Assembly (NCBI GenBank): GCA_009731375.1
Contig: BJOX01000034.1
Location: forward strand, 1,068,020 to 1,132,019
DNA length: 64,000 nucleotides
From: Paulinella micropora
Lineage: Eukaryota > Cercozoa > Imbricatea > Euglyphida
Direction of reading: 5' to 3'
Below are positions 47,768-61,085 of this stretch, piece by piece (position 1 is the first letter of the stretch; each line of letters begins with the position of its first letter). The notes beneath the pieces were generated by a model, which worked only from the letters and a program-made list of their open reading frames with translations, did not search any database and was not told the DNA's origin. A program made the position numbers and the translations under genes.

Positions 47768-50700
47768 AAGGAGGGAGAAAACAGAACAACATGCATTGCA
47801 CGATACACCGTTGTGCAGGTCCCAACCAAGGGTACCAGTGAGTCTAAGAGCCCACAGCAGGCCACAGACCAACTCAAAGGTAGTACAATACCAGTACACC
47901 CATCACGACAACAAACAGTGCATGCTGCTAATAGGCAGGCGAGTAAAGCGCTGGCAAAAAGAAAGCAGGCGGGCCTGTCGCAGCCACAGCCGAAGAAAGT
48001 AAGAATAGAACCGGCAATCAATCTTATCAACTTGCCGAGACAGACAATAGACAAGGAGGATGGAGGACATCAACCTCTCCTCACGGTCTCAAACAGAGAA
48101 AGCAAGGACAATCATCCTTCGCCTGTGAACAATACCCAAAAAGACATTACAAAAACGGCGGAAAGGGAGGAGGAGGCTAACCTCGAGAAAAAGATACAGA
48201 TTTTAGAAAACAAGCTCCTTGTATTGGCCTTAAAAAGTCACCGGCCAGACGCTTTATGCTATAGGAACCTTTTTTGTGAAACATTAAATACCTTTATAAA
48301 CGTTGGTAATGATACTATGGCGAATATTAATATTGTCGGCCGGAAATTTACTACGAAACACCATGCGTGGTTAGAAACTAATATGAAAAAATCATCTGGC
48401 ACCTTGAAAGGAGTTAGTAGTCGGACGGATATAACGGGCATCATCACTTTAAATTTTAAATTGAAATCCGGACGAGTATATCGAGTGGACTTGTACGTTG
48501 TCCCCGAATACCACGGATCTGTTCTTTTGTCGTACGACCAACTGGCGACAATGAACGTAGTGATTGATTGCGCCGCCAAAAGAGTCATATACGGCGTAGA
48601 GCCAGGAGAAGAATATACTGTCGACTCTCTCCATGCTATTGACTCATACGAGGCCCTACACCTAGGGGTAGCATCGGAAGGGAAACAGGTGGCCATTACA
48701 CACGCATATGAGGCATATATGCCAACGGACGCGGTGTCTAAAGATGGTTCAAACCTGTCAGACAAGAGAGAGGCGGAGGTCTATACGGCTACAGTCTCTA
48801 CACAATGGGATAAAAAGTCGATAGACGATCTCATTGAAAAGAGGAAAGAGGAGATTATATGCATGGGAAAAAGGTGCCCATCGTTGGCGAGATTTGAAGA
48901 AGGAGCAGGGGCCGATGTATATATTACCAACGGGTATTGCTTTCACGTAAAGGTGGAAGAGAAGGACAGACAGGAGTTTATACCGAGGAGAAGGGGACGA
49001 CTCCCTGATATCCCGGCAGAAGATATTAAAAGCTTTATTACCGAATTCTGGGGTGACGAGCCTACGTGGCCGCGCTCACTGACAGAAGTGAAAAAGTGCC
49101 TGCGCACTCTTTTTGAAAATAATAAACCATATACGGTCATACTCCCGTACAATGAGAAGGCGATATGGGCGCAGGAGATACGGGACCGGCTTATTGATCA
49201 TCCGATACCGGTGCCCTCACGGAAGCAACACTTAGTGGTGGCTTGTCGTCTCGGGACTCGTGAGCAGAGCAGTGCATACAAGCGGAAGCTCAGAGACCAG
49301 GACAAGTTGAAATTGATTCCTCAAGCATTCACATGCTTCGATGGTTTCTACACCCGAAAAGCTCCGTTGCAATATGCGAGATTAATAGATATGTTGGTAG
49401 GTCTGGCGGAGGACGACGAACCAGACACTGCCACATATGAAAAAACGGGAATGGACGATATATCAGAAGAAGAGTTGGGCTTGGAGGAGGACAGAGCACC
49501 CCTCAAGCATCACAAGAGAATGTCAGAGGAGGAGTTTAAGGCGGCGATAGACGAGAAATTGGCAGGAGGAGCAGGTACGGAGAAGGAGAAAGAGGTTTTG
49601 AAAGAGAGATTGAAGGCGAACAAAATGATTTTTGACCCCCCTCAAGCGGGAGGTGTCAAGCCGGAAGACTTCACCGCGGTTATTTGTAAAATACCAGGTG
49701 CTGAGCCTTCACCGGCGCCACGACGGGCAAATCTGAGTATACATGAAGCAAAGATCGCAGAAGAACAAGCACGGCAGTTACTCGATGAGGATTTCATTGA
49801 GAGATCGACATCTCCAATAGTTTCCCAACCGAGACTGGTGCCTAAACCGGGAGGAGAATGGCGCTTAACGGTTAACTATGCCCGCGTCAATAAAATTTTA
49901 GAGGAGGAACGAAATCCATTACCTACTCTTGAAGAAGGAAGGCGAGTATTGCGGAACGCCAAGCTATACTCAGTCATTGATCTGAAGAATGGCTTCTGGC
50001 AAATTCCACTGGATGAAAAGTCCAGATGGCTGACTGCATTTGTAGTAGGAATGGAGATATATCAGTGGAAAGTACTTCCGATGGGACTCAAACAGGCCCC
50101 GGGACTCTTTCAGAAAGCGATGCAAAGCATGCTGAGTAGCAAATATGATGACCAGACAGAGGGAGGTTTCATGAGGAGAAGAGGACAGAAGGCGGGAGAG
50201 TACGCATTTTGTTACATCGATGACATTATCGTGTACTCCAATACGATGGAAGAGCACATCGACCATCTAACAGACATTTTCAGGCGTATCAAACTATTTG
50301 GCCTGAAATGTAATTTGAAGAAATGTCAACTCGCAAAGACAAGCGTGACATATTTGGGGTACGAAATCTCTTACAAAAGAGACTCGATATCCAAAGAGAA
50401 GAGGGAGGAGATCATGAGCCGGCAGAGGCCGAAGAATCGCACAGAGCTGCACTCATTTCTTGCGATGGCGCAATATTACAGCCAGTTCATACCCAATTGG
50501 GGTGCAACTCGGGCTAAGTTGGAGAGAATGATCGACTTCGGTGATTTTGAGAAGTGGGATGATGAAGCCTTAGAAGCGTACAACACGCTCAAAGATCTCA
50601 TCTACAAAGATCCGAAGGATGGCGGACTCGTGCTGATGATGCCCGACTTTTCGAAGCAATTCGTAGTCGACACAGACGCATCAAAGTTCGCGATCGGCGC

Positions 50701-53547
50701 AGTCTTACAACAGGAAGATGAGGAGAAAAAGTTGCGCCCGATCATGTTTATAAGTAGAAAGTTGTGCTCGGCGGAGCGAAACTATTGTACGAGACAGAGA
50801 GAGGCACTGGCGGTGGTCTGGGCCCTCAAACGGTTGAGAGAGTATTTATGGGGTGGACCTCAGTTTATAGTAAGGACTGATCACCAGAATTTACTATGGC
50901 TGATGAATCATGAACAGACTGGCCGTCTAGCGAGATGGCAGGCATTCTTGTCATGTTTCAATTTTACAATGGTCCATCTACCCGGCAAGCGAAATGTTGT
51001 CGCTGACAGCCTCTCCAGGCTAGAGTTTCACTCAGAAGTGGCAGCTCTCGTATCATCAGCAGAAATGGAGGATCTATCCCCAGACTGCACATACGAAGTG
51101 CATCATATCGAGTCGATGCAGATGGCGAGAGGGGTCCGATATAACCGATCGGGTCTACGTCATAGCCCGCAAGGTCCGGATCATGGGATATATTGTACAG
51201 CACATGTCCTCGAGGATGTGCGTGGTCCTATGAAGCATATGAGAATTTGAAGGCGGAGATAAAACAAGAAGAGATTAAGCAAGAAGCATATGCGGAGCCC
51301 TCGCAGGAGAACAAGGAGGAGTTAGACGAAAACCCTGAGAGGATAGGAGTGCAGCTAGAGGATGGGACTATCCACATAGCCTCACCCACTGCATGGAGAC
51401 AGCAACAGGCTCTCGATCTGGAGTTCAAAGAGCTAATACAGCTATACAAGAACCCGAACGAGCTGAAAATGACGAAGGAGATTAAGGAGCAACAGAAGGA
51501 GATGGGGTGGAGAGACGGTCTCTTGTGGTACAAAGGCCAACACGGGCGCTATGCATCACAACCAGACAAATGGACTCTCTGGGTTCCTGAGAAACTCAGA
51601 CACATCATTTTTGTCGCTGCTCATAACTGCCCACGACTGGCACACCCAGGCCGACAAAGAACGCATATGTTCATTTCGAGACGATTCTGGTGGAAGAAGA
51701 TGAAGGAGAATATTGATGAACAGGTCAATGCATGCATCCCATGCAAGACATCCAAAACACCATTGAAGGCGAATTTTGGCCTGATCGGGACTTTTCCTTT
51801 ACACTTAGGAATGTTCGAGTTCTTACACACTGATCATGTAGGACCTTTCCCGGTCACGACGGAAGGTTACAGATACCTTCTAACGGCCATAGACAGAGCC
51901 ACCAACTATGTATGGGTGGTCCCAGTCAAAGACGTTACGGGCGAAACAACAGCCAAGGCGTTGATTGACAGGATCATCTCACAGATTGGGGTGCCGAGAA
52001 AAATATGCTCAGATCGAGGCTCTGACTTTAATAATGAAGTCATCGACAAGCTATCTGCATATTACGGCATGAAATGGCAATATGTCACCGCCTATAACCC
52101 CAGAGCGAACGGCAAGATAGAGCGGGTGCATAGACCTCTCAAGGCCGCGCTGAAGATGTATTGTATTAAGAAGAAGAACCAAAAGGCATGGGTGGAGGCA
52201 GCATCCTCGTTTGCCTTTGCTATGAATTGCATACCCTCTATAGCGTTAGGTGGTTCAAAAGGTTCCGTCTCGCCATACCAATTGGTATATGGGCGTGAGC
52301 CCGCCATCCCAGCCTCACTGCTGCACCCAAAAGATTCATGGGCAGATCAGGATGAGCTGTTTGGGGTGAGACTTCGGGCGAAGATGGAGGCGGAGCAAAT
52401 AGTACAGGCGCATAGGGAGGCGGAGCGCAGGAAGACTGATGCTGAAGGTGTCAGGCAGGCACACCTGGATCAAGTCAGATTTCAGGTCGGGGATATTGTA
52501 CTACTGTATCATCCTCAGGTTCCTCAGGGAGTCAGCTCGAAGCTGTTCATCCACTGGAAAGGACCATACCAGATCATGGAACAGATGGGGCCTTTGAATT
52601 ATAAAATCAGGGGCAGAGGAAAAGTTCAAATAGTCAATGTACGAAGGCTGATTAAGTATGATCCCTTCCTACTTGAAGATGAGTCCGTTGATCAAGCACT
52701 CAAACGGATGAAGGCTGACTTTAAAGAGATCCCACCAATCCGTCAGGAAGATATCTCGGAACGGGATGCCTACAGGGCACCAATTGCGGAGAAGGAGGAG
52801 GCTGAGCTGGAGAACAAGCGGGCCACCGACCGCAAAAGTGCGGCGGGGACTCAGACCCGCAAAAGGGTGGAGTCGAACGTGCCGGAAGGAAAGTTCACGG
52901 AGGCGCAAATAAGGAGAGCGCAAAATGACCTTATCTACGACCGACCGAGAAAGGCGATAAGGACGGCACGTTCGCAAGGAGTCCATCAAGAGGGGAGCGA
53001 TGACGGAGATCAAGACCCTCGCGCGGGCAATGACACTCTCGTTCACCCCAGTTGGAAAGAAGGAGATGCGATTGGACATATTTCATGGGCCAAAGACGCT
53101 TTTTACTTGGTGAGGCCTGCGGCCCAACACGTAGCCGATGACGCGCTCTCAGATTTATATCTCATGAGAGTCATGGCAGTACCTCACAAACGCCATACGC
53201 GATCGAATCGAATTTCGACTGCGGCACAAATAATACAACCAGTCTTACATTTCTGGAGGAGTCTGGATCCAGTGGAAGATCCTAAAGTAAGACAATACCT
53301 TCCAGTATATAAAGACGCCAAGAAACTTGAGACATGGGATGATACCATATCTTCCACAGATAAAGATCATACCGCGTGGACCATACAAGCACTACCACGA
53401 GGGGTGCTGGACATTCCTTTTGACTTGGCACAAGGCGCAATCCCTCACAAAATTTGGGACGTCCTCGAACAGTCTACCTTAGACTTAACTTTGGTTGGAG
53501 GTCCTCCACCAGGTAAAGGAGTCCGCGCGCGTAAACGGCGTCTATAG
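47762..53547 (+). pseudogene. Y1 Pol: protease, RT, RNase H, integrase, with one frameshift
   Basis: Domains in order: a retropepsin-like region (about 48270-48600: FINVGNDTMANINIV ... VLLSYDQL ... VIDCAAKRVIYG) in which the usual D-[ST]-G reads N-V-G; RT (49750-50400) with YSVIDLKNGFWQIPL and catalytic FCYIDDIIVYS; RNase H (50640-50990) with VVDTDASKFAIG and REALAVVWALKRLREYL; linker PGKRNVVADSLSRL; integrase with H-H-C-C zinc region (AHNCPRLAHPG, CIPC), catalytic D in HTDHVGPF, D in CSDRGSDF and E in KIERVHR; and a GPY/F module (HWKGPYQIMEQMGPLNYKI). A further C-terminal extension (53030-53547) is shared with Y2. A 1-bp deletion near 51220, seen against Y2, shifts the frame, so this copy is not intact. 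Clear Ty3/gypsy domain order. Confidence 0.9.
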
Positions 53548-54334
53548 TAAGTATTTTTTTCTCTAGAAATATTGTGGACCTGATGGATTGCGAACATACC
53601 ATTGATCCAATATCGCCCCGACAACCTTACTTAGATATTAAAGCTACTACAGCATTCATTCTTCTAGAGATTAACAAGACACAGCTGACAAAAAATAGGC
53701 ATTCTATTCTCTTGCTTCGGCAGAGACAGACGAGACGGCCACGAAACAGCACCGTTACGGGATCGCTATTTGAGTGAGCGATGGTGTTTCCTGGATACGA
53801 CCCGCATTAGTACCAGAATGATGATCTCATTAAAGACTCTACAGTCTAATCAAGAACTGATATATTAATAACATGAACTGCTACCACAGGATTCCATCGA
53901 TCTCTACTTGTATCGGCATATCGCAAGGTTAGGGCGCACTCAACCCAACTTCGGATGTAGTCGTCAGACTTGATCACCTGACACTATATTAAATGATACC
54001 GATTTATACAAGGGTATGTCTTCACAAAAAGTAAATGTATTTATGGAAACCTACTTACATATATATGGAAATGGTGACATTACATTATTACTCAACCATA
54101 AAACATTATACTTTGACATACTGCACAAATATCTTATCGACAGAAGAAAGACGAAGATTTTAATATAGATACTGAATGTGCTAGAGTATATATACGATTG
54201 GTACCGGGGCAAGTATCATTGTTGTTTTATACTTGAACTGCTAATTCGTGGGTTGATGTATCTTCATACATAACTCTAAACGAATCTTAGTCAGAAAAGA
54301 AATCAGTTCAAAGCGTATTATGTCGGAAACGACG
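53548..54334 (+). other. Y1 3' UTR, left part
   Basis: Homologous to 60044-60838 of Y2 (shared GCGATGGTGTT(T)CCTGG, TCTACTTGT(A/G)TCGGCATATCGCA, ACAAGGGTATGT and AGAAAAGAAATCAG). No gene. It is interrupted by Y2 after GACG (54331-54334) and continues at 61086-61118, which includes the purine-rich CTGGGAGGGGG tract before the 3' LTR. Confidence 0.75.
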
Positions 54335-54350
54335 TGTAGGTATCACCCCC

Positions 54351-56466
54351 TTTGACACAGGAGGAGCAGAGGAAGTCGAGGAGGAGCAGAAGGGAGGAGA
54401 GGAAGCGAGGTTTGTGGCCGAATATGGCAAACTAAGTAAGAAGGAGTTTGAGGAGAAGAAAGGGAAGGATGAGGCCTATAAATGGCTATACATTCCCCAA
54501 GAAATGCGATGGGGACAACCCTTGAAGAAGGAGGACATCTGTTACCCTCTCCCAAGGCAAGCTCTGCCTCTGGCAGAATTCCTCAGAGACGACGGTGCAC
54601 AGTTACAGGTGCAACATGTCTCATTTGGGGACAATATGTCTTTACTGGAGCTACTCGACCTCTCATGGACAGTGTTTGAGTGTGCTATACTCTTTGAGTA
54701 CCAGACTGGAAAGACTGTGCTGCCATGGAACACAAGAGCACTGGCTAGGTTGCTCGATCCTGGTCAGGACATTGATTCAATAAAGAGAGTGGAAAAGGAG
54801 TTTAAGTTCAGGAATCCAAAAGGACAGATCAATGTCATGGATGTGTCTCTGAAACTTATGGAGGCCAAGTTAGTGGACCTGGGTAAACTCCAACACACCC
54901 AGTTTGGCAGGGACCTTCACCCGGCCCTGAGGGAAATAGAAGGCGAAGCTGGAGGGGTGACGAGGATGAAGAAGCTGCATGCGGCCTTGGTGAAGGATGA
55001 CGCATGGAAGAGGTGGGTCTTCACGAAGGATCATACGATCTTGGAGGGGACGGCCGCACCACCCCCCACCAATAAAGCGGGAGAGAAGGAGTTGGCGGAG
55101 AAGGCCTTGTTCCTTCGGAAGGCAGCTGAGATCCTGTCTTTTTTTCATCATGCCCAAGAGCTGTATATCAAAGAGCTAGCGGCTGAGAAAGAAAAGAAGG
55201 AGATGGAGGCAAAGATTGCATTAGCCAAGGCGGCGGGAACAAAGGGACCGAAATATTCCTCTGGATCTTATATGGCTCCCTCGGGCCGCTCCGCCCCGTC
55301 AGCCCACACAGCCCCTTCGGCCCCTGCGACTAGCTCAGCGCCTACCACTGTTATTGTCAACAGTAATGACAAAAAGGACAGACAGGCTATCATACAGGCC
55401 TTCCAAAAATATACAAAGTCCGATGCCACTGCTCTGACGCTGTATGCAGAGACAGCGAGTCAGAAGGACACGGATGCGAACCTTCGAGACAAGCTCAGAA
55501 GAATTGATGCTTGTATGAAGCAGCATCCAACGGACGAAACACAGGAGTATGAGGCGTTGTACACCTTGTTGGACCCATCAATCATCACACAAGGGTTTGA
55601 TGTTGGGGAGTACAAGGCGATGAGAGCGGTAGAGGTGGCGGCTAGGAGAGCAGCCTCAGACCTGCAATGCACGGTGCCAGTTGCCGTCCTCTTGCAATAC
55701 TTTAAAACTCATGGGTATCAGCACCTGTGCACTGGTACTTTGATTGGGTTTGAGATTTTTCAAGAGGTGAACGAAGGGCTGGGCATTGGCACGAGGTTGG
55801 CAGCGATCCTCACTGAGGTCAGCGCCAAGTACGGGCTCTTTTATAGCCGGAAGTCTATCATTTTGTACTTCCTGAGTGCTTTGTGTACACGACACCCGAG
55901 CAAGCTCGCAAGGATCATACAGTCCTGTCCGACCTTCACGGCGGTGAAGACGGCGGATTTTTTAGAAACGAATATATACGAGAGGACTGTAGCGGCTACT
56001 CCGCCGGGCGACCTGTTCAAGGAGGTGCTCGACGCGTGTTCCGAATTGGACACGGCCACCGAGTCATTCTCCAGTGCCGCGACACAGGGGGTTGGAGGTG
56101 CTCAAGCAGCACATGCAACTCGAACGGCAGGTCTCAAGAGGGGGAGAGATGATGAGCCGACGCCGTGCTACCGCTATTTTTCATACACGGCGTGCAAGCA
56201 TGAGGCACAGAAAGGAGTAGGCAATGGCCTCTTCAGCCACGACTCTTTTGATGATAGGCAGCGAAATCTTTTCCTTAGAGAGCTCGAAGGCATGAAAAAG
56301 ACCATGTACGCCATGTACAAGAAGGAGTTGGAGGAGGGGAGGTGGAATGCGAATATGGTCTCGGATGCGGAGTTCCGGGAGGCCATCATTTACTTCCTTG
56401 ACAGAATGAAGAGAAGGGAGAAGAGAGAGACATCGGGCCGATCAAAGGCGCCGACTAGAGGAGGAG
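54351..56466 (+). pseudogene. Y2 gag, 5'-truncated and running into a gap
   Basis: Gag-like frame open from the LTR remnant with no proper start codon; readable from GGAEEVEEEQKGGEEARF. It shares with Y1 Gag the HLCTGTLIGFEIF block (55720-55760) and the overall layout: helical capsid-like part, charged coiled segment (55160-55240), Ser/Pro/Ala stretch (55260-55340). The Cys/His cluster at 56160-56240 (PCYRYFSYTACKHEAQKG) lacks the clean CCCH spacing of Y1. It ends at the 316-N gap. Confidence 0.7.
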
Positions 56467-56782
56467 NNNNNNNNNNNNNNNNNNNNNNNNNNNNNNNNNN
56501 NNNNNNNNNNNNNNNNNNNNNNNNNNNNNNNNNNNNNNNNNNNNNNNNNNNNNNNNNNNNNNNNNNNNNNNNNNNNNNNNNNNNNNNNNNNNNNNNNNNN
56601 NNNNNNNNNNNNNNNNNNNNNNNNNNNNNNNNNNNNNNNNNNNNNNNNNNNNNNNNNNNNNNNNNNNNNNNNNNNNNNNNNNNNNNNNNNNNNNNNNNNN
56701 NNNNNNNNNNNNNNNNNNNNNNNNNNNNNNNNNNNNNNNNNNNNNNNNNNNNNNNNNNNNNNNNNNNNNNNNNNNNNNNNNN
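56467..56782. other. Assembly gap (316 N)
   Basis: Falls between Y2 Gag (RGG start) and late RT. In Y1 the same interval is about 2.85 kb, so either the gap length is wrong or Y2 has lost its protease and most of RT. Confidence 0.97.
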
Positions 56783-59700
56783 TCGGAGCATTTGGCCTGA
56801 AATGCAACCTAAAGAAATGTCAGCTTGCCAGGACAAGTGTGACGTATTTGGGTTACGAGATTTCTCATAATAGGGTCTCGATATCGAGCGAGAAGAGGGA
56901 GGAGATCATGAGTAGACAGTTGCCAAAGAATCGCACAGAGTTACACTCTTTTCTTGCGATGGCACAGTACTACAGCCAGTTCATACCCGATTGGGGTGCA
57001 ACTCGGGCTAAGCTGGAGAAGATGATTGATTTTGGAGACTTTGAGAAGTGGGATGAGGAGGCTTTGCAGGCGTTTAATACGCTCAAAGATCTCATTTACA
57101 AAGATCCCAAGGACGGCGGATTAGTACTTATGATGCCCGACTTTACGAAGCCGTTCGTAGTCGACACGGATGCATCTAAGTTTGCGATTGGCGCGGTGCT
57201 GCAACAGGAAGATGAGGAGAAAAAGTTGCGCCCGATCATGTTTATTAGTAGAAAGCTGTGTGCGGCGGAGCGAAATTACTGCACGCGACAGAGGGAGGCG
57301 TTGGCAGTAGTATGGGCTCTCAAGAGGCTCAGAGAATACTTGTGGGGAGGACCTCTATTCACGGTTAGGACCGATCATCACAACCTTCTTTGGTTGATGA
57401 ATCATGAACAAACCGGCCGTTTGGCGCGGTGGCAAGCTTTCTTGTCATGTTTCAATTTCACGATGGTCTACTTACCGGGAAAGCGAAACGTAGTCGCTGA
57501 TAGCCTTTCCAGGCTAGAGTTTCAGTCGGAGGTGTCGGCTCTCGTATCATCAGTGGAGATGATGGACCTGTCCACGGACAAGGTATACGAGGTGAGCCAC
57601 ATAGAGGCGATGCAGATGGCAAGAGGCGTTCGTTATGACCGCACGGGTCTACGATATAGTCCTCAAGGCCCGGAGCATGGCATATGCTGTGAGGCGCATG
57701 TTCTCGAAGACGCTGAGTGGTCTTATGAGGCATACGAGAACGCGAAGGCGAATATAAAAGAAGAGGAGGAGACGACTGAGGTCTGTACTGAACCTCCACA
57801 GGAAAATCGAAGCGAGCTTGATGAAGACCCGGAAAGGGTAGGAGTAAGGTTGGAGGACGGTACTATTCATATCGCCTCGCCTACCGCGTGGAGGCAGCAA
57901 CAGGCGACGGATCCGGAGTTCAAGGAGCTCATAACGTTATACAAGAACCCTAATGAGCTTAAAAAGACTCCACAGATCAAAGATCAGATGAAGGAGATGG
58001 CGTGGAGAGATGGGCTATTGTGGTACAAGGGCCAGCATGGCAAATTTGCATCACAGCCTGACAAATGGACTCTCTGGGTACCAGAGAAGTTGAGGCGCTT
58101 TATATATGTCGCAGCCCATAACTGCCCCTTACTGGCACATCCGGGTCGACAAAGAACTCATTGGTTCATAGCGAGGCGATTTTGGTGGAAAGGGATGAAG
58201 GAGGAGATAGGCAGGGAAGTGGACGCATGCATCCCATGCAAAACCACAAGACACCGCTGAAGGCGAACTTTGGCCTGATCGATACATTCCCGTTACACGC
58301 CGGGATGTTTGAATTTTTACACATCGATCATGTGGGACCTTTCCCCGAATCGGCAGAAGGGTACAGATACCTTCTTACCGCAATAGATCGAGCCACCAAT
58401 TATGTCTGGGTTGTTCCTGTTAAGGACGCTACAGGCAAGACAACTGCGGAGGCTCTGATCGATAGGATCGTCTCGCAGATCGGAGTGCCTAGAAAGATAT
58501 GTTCTGATCGAGGTTCTGACTTTAATAATGAAGTCATCGACAGACTATCTAAGTACTACGGGATGAAATGGCAATATGTTACTGCCTATAACCCGAGAGC
58601 GAATGGCAAGATCGAGCGGGTACATAGACCTCTCAAAGCCTCGCTTAAGATGTACTGTATGAAGAAGGAGAATCAGAGAGCCTGGGTGGAGGCAGCACCT
58701 TCATTTGCCTTTGCAATGAACTGTCTACCCTCATCGGCATTAGGAGGAGCCAGGAGCTCAGTCTCGCCATATCAATTGGTTTACGGCCGAGAGCCTAATA
58801 TCCCAACCTCACTTCTGCATCCAAAAGACACTTGGGCAGATGAGGATGAGTTGTTCGGGATGAGACTAAGAGCGAAGATGGAGGCGGAACAAATAGTTGC
58901 GGCGCACAGGGAGGCGGAGCGCAGAAAGACTGACGCACAAGGAGTGCGACAAGCGCACTTAGATCAAGTCCGTTTCCAGGTTGGGGATATTGTACTCTTG
59001 TACCATCCTCAAGTCCCTAAGGGGGTTAGCTCTAAGCTGTTTACCCACTGGAAAGGACCATACCAGATCATGGAACAGATGGGACCTCTGAATTATAAGA
59101 TCAGGGGTAGAGGGAAGGTGCAGATTGTGAATGTTCGAAGGCTGATCAAATATGACCCCTTCTTACTTGAGGATGAATCCGTTGAAGAGGCGTTGAAACG
59201 GATGAAGGAGGACTTCCAAGAGGTACCGCCTATACAGAAGGAGGATACCTTAGAGGAGGAGAATGCCTATCGGGCACCGGTCACGGAGAAGGAGGAGACC
59301 GAGAAGGAGAGTAAGGAAGACTCAAACCGCAAAAGCGCGGCGGGGACTCAGTCTAAAGCCCCCATAGTCCGCGGCGGTACGAAGGAGAAGTTCACGGAGG
59401 CGCAGAGGAGGAGAGCGCAAAACGATCTCATCTTCGACCAACCGAGGAAGGTGGCAAGGTCGACGCGAGCGACGGATGTCCATGGAGGAGGAGGGGAGAA
59501 GGACACTAACCCGAACGCGGGTAATGTGGACATTCGACATGTGCGATGGAAGGAAGGAGAGGCGATTGCGGCCATCAAGTGGGTCCGAGACGCTTTTTAT
59601 CTTTGAGACCGGCAGAATCTCATGTTGCCGATGACACTCTCTCAGATCTTTATCTCATGCGAGCTGTGGCGGTCCCGCAGACTACACGGGCAGCACGGAC

Positions 59701-60043
59701 ATCGAAGAGATCCTTAGCAGCAAAAACGATACAACCGGTACTCCATTTTTGGAGAAGCATGGACCCTGTTGAGGATCCAAAAGCTAGACAATATTTACCG
59801 GTGTACAAAGACGCGAAAAATCTCGAGACATGGGATGATACTATTACCCTTCGAGACAAAGACCACACTGCGTGGACTATTCAGTCACTGCCTAGAGGAG
59901 TGCTTGACATTCCTTTTGACTTATCTTTGGGCGCCATCCCTAACAAAATATGGGACATTCTGGAGGAGTCGAAGTTTGACTTGACTTTTGTTGGCGGCCC
60001 GCCACCTGGCAAAGGGGTTCGCGCAAGGCGACGAAGGCAGTAA
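56783..60043 (+). pseudogene. Y2 Pol C-terminal part: RT end, RNase H, integrase, two frameshifts
   Basis: Begins in RT at FGLKCNLKKCQLARTSVTYL. RNase H is complete (VVDTDASKFAIG; RQREALAVVWALKRL), as are linker PGKRNVVADSLSRL and integrase with HIDHVGPF, CSDRGSDF and KIERVHR, the GPY/F module and the C-terminal extension. Single-base deletions relative to Y1 shift the frame near 58245 (after CIPCKT) and near 59598 (after RDAFYL). The YIDD-containing half of RT lies in or was lost with the gap. Confidence 0.88.
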
Positions 60044-60838
60044 GTGACATTTTTTTCTTTTATCACGCGTCGGACATTGAAAGCTGCATGTGGATTAATC
60101 TCATAGTGCCCATGTCAGATCATGTCTTATTAAAATGTTTTTATACCATTGTTGTTACTTGGCATTTTTATCGCAACATATGAGTGCGAGGGTCAATCGG
60201 CAAATGGATACGACACCGTATAAGGGGATCGCTTGTGAGTTTAGCGATGGTGTTCCTGGTACGACCCTGCTTCAAGTATCCAGGGTGATGTTCTCAAAAA
60301 ATGTTCTCATAGTAGACATATTAAATTTTTTTCTTTGGATATACTTAATATCGTCATACCAGCACGGTCCGTCTCTACTTGTGTCGGCATATCGCATGGT
60401 CGGGCTCACTCACCCCGGCTTTGGATATAGTTATTAGGTCTGGCCCCCTAGTACTATATTAAGGTAACCGATTGAATACAAGGGTATGTTATTAAAAGAC
60501 AATGTATTTACTGATCGGAAGTGTTTTTGGAGAAGGAGAAAAATTATAACGCTGCTTTTATTGCAATAGTAATACTATTTGTTCTTGACATACTGCCTCA
60601 GAATTAAGTTACGGGGGGGACAACAAGTGTGGAAGGAGGAGTTTTTATTTACAAAAACGAGGCTGGAGATTTATAGTTGACTCGTGTCTGGCGTATGCGT
60701 TTTATATATCCACTGCACCGTCTATCCGTGGGTTAATGCACTTAGTTGCGACACCCCGTAGCGTTTGTGCAGAAAAGAAATCAGCAATTATATGACGAAA
60801 ATATTGCATATTTCCGTCATAAAAACGGGAAGGGGTAC
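60044..60838 (+). other. Y2 3' UTR
   Basis: Non-coding and homologous to the Y1 3' UTR. It ends in the purine-rich tract CGGGAAGGGGTAC directly before the LTR, the expected polypurine primer site. Confidence 0.7.
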
Positions 60839-61085
60839 TGTAGGCATCACCCCCCGGATAGCCGGTAAAAAGTACACTTTTTCTGGTGTCAGGTGCACCT
60901 AGTTTTTTCCCATTATTTTCAATATCGTTTGGCAGGATTTGACCTAATGCCATTTTAACCTTGGTCTGTTGCCGTTTTCTTTTCGGCTTCACTGAGCTAA
61001 TATAACGAGACATCATTCTCTTTTGGGGAGTTGTGTCTGGTTGTATTACCGACTTTTTGTTGAGCTATCTTCGGGGATTGTAACA
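60839..61085 (+). repeat. Y2 3' LTR
   Basis: TGTAGGCATCACCCCCC ... GATTGTAACA, 247 bp. Related to the Y1 LTR (shared GAGCTAATATAACGAGACATC) but clearly diverged, which separates the two subfamilies. Confidence 0.8.

Larger units (their letters stand above)
54335..61085 (+). mobile_element. LTR retrotransposon Y2 nested in the Y1 3' UTR
   Basis: Flanked by GACG on both sides (54331-54334 and 61086-61089), a 4-bp target duplication. The 3' LTR is complete (60839-61085); the 5' LTR is reduced to about 16 bases (TGTAGGTATCACCCCC, 54335-54350), after which the sequence jumps into gag. Y2 is a diverged relative of Y1: pol is closely similar, gag less so. Confidence 0.8.

Noticed and set aside
53574-53777. 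Small ORF after Y1 pol
   Set aside because: The homologous Y2 3' UTR does not keep the frame; untranslated region.
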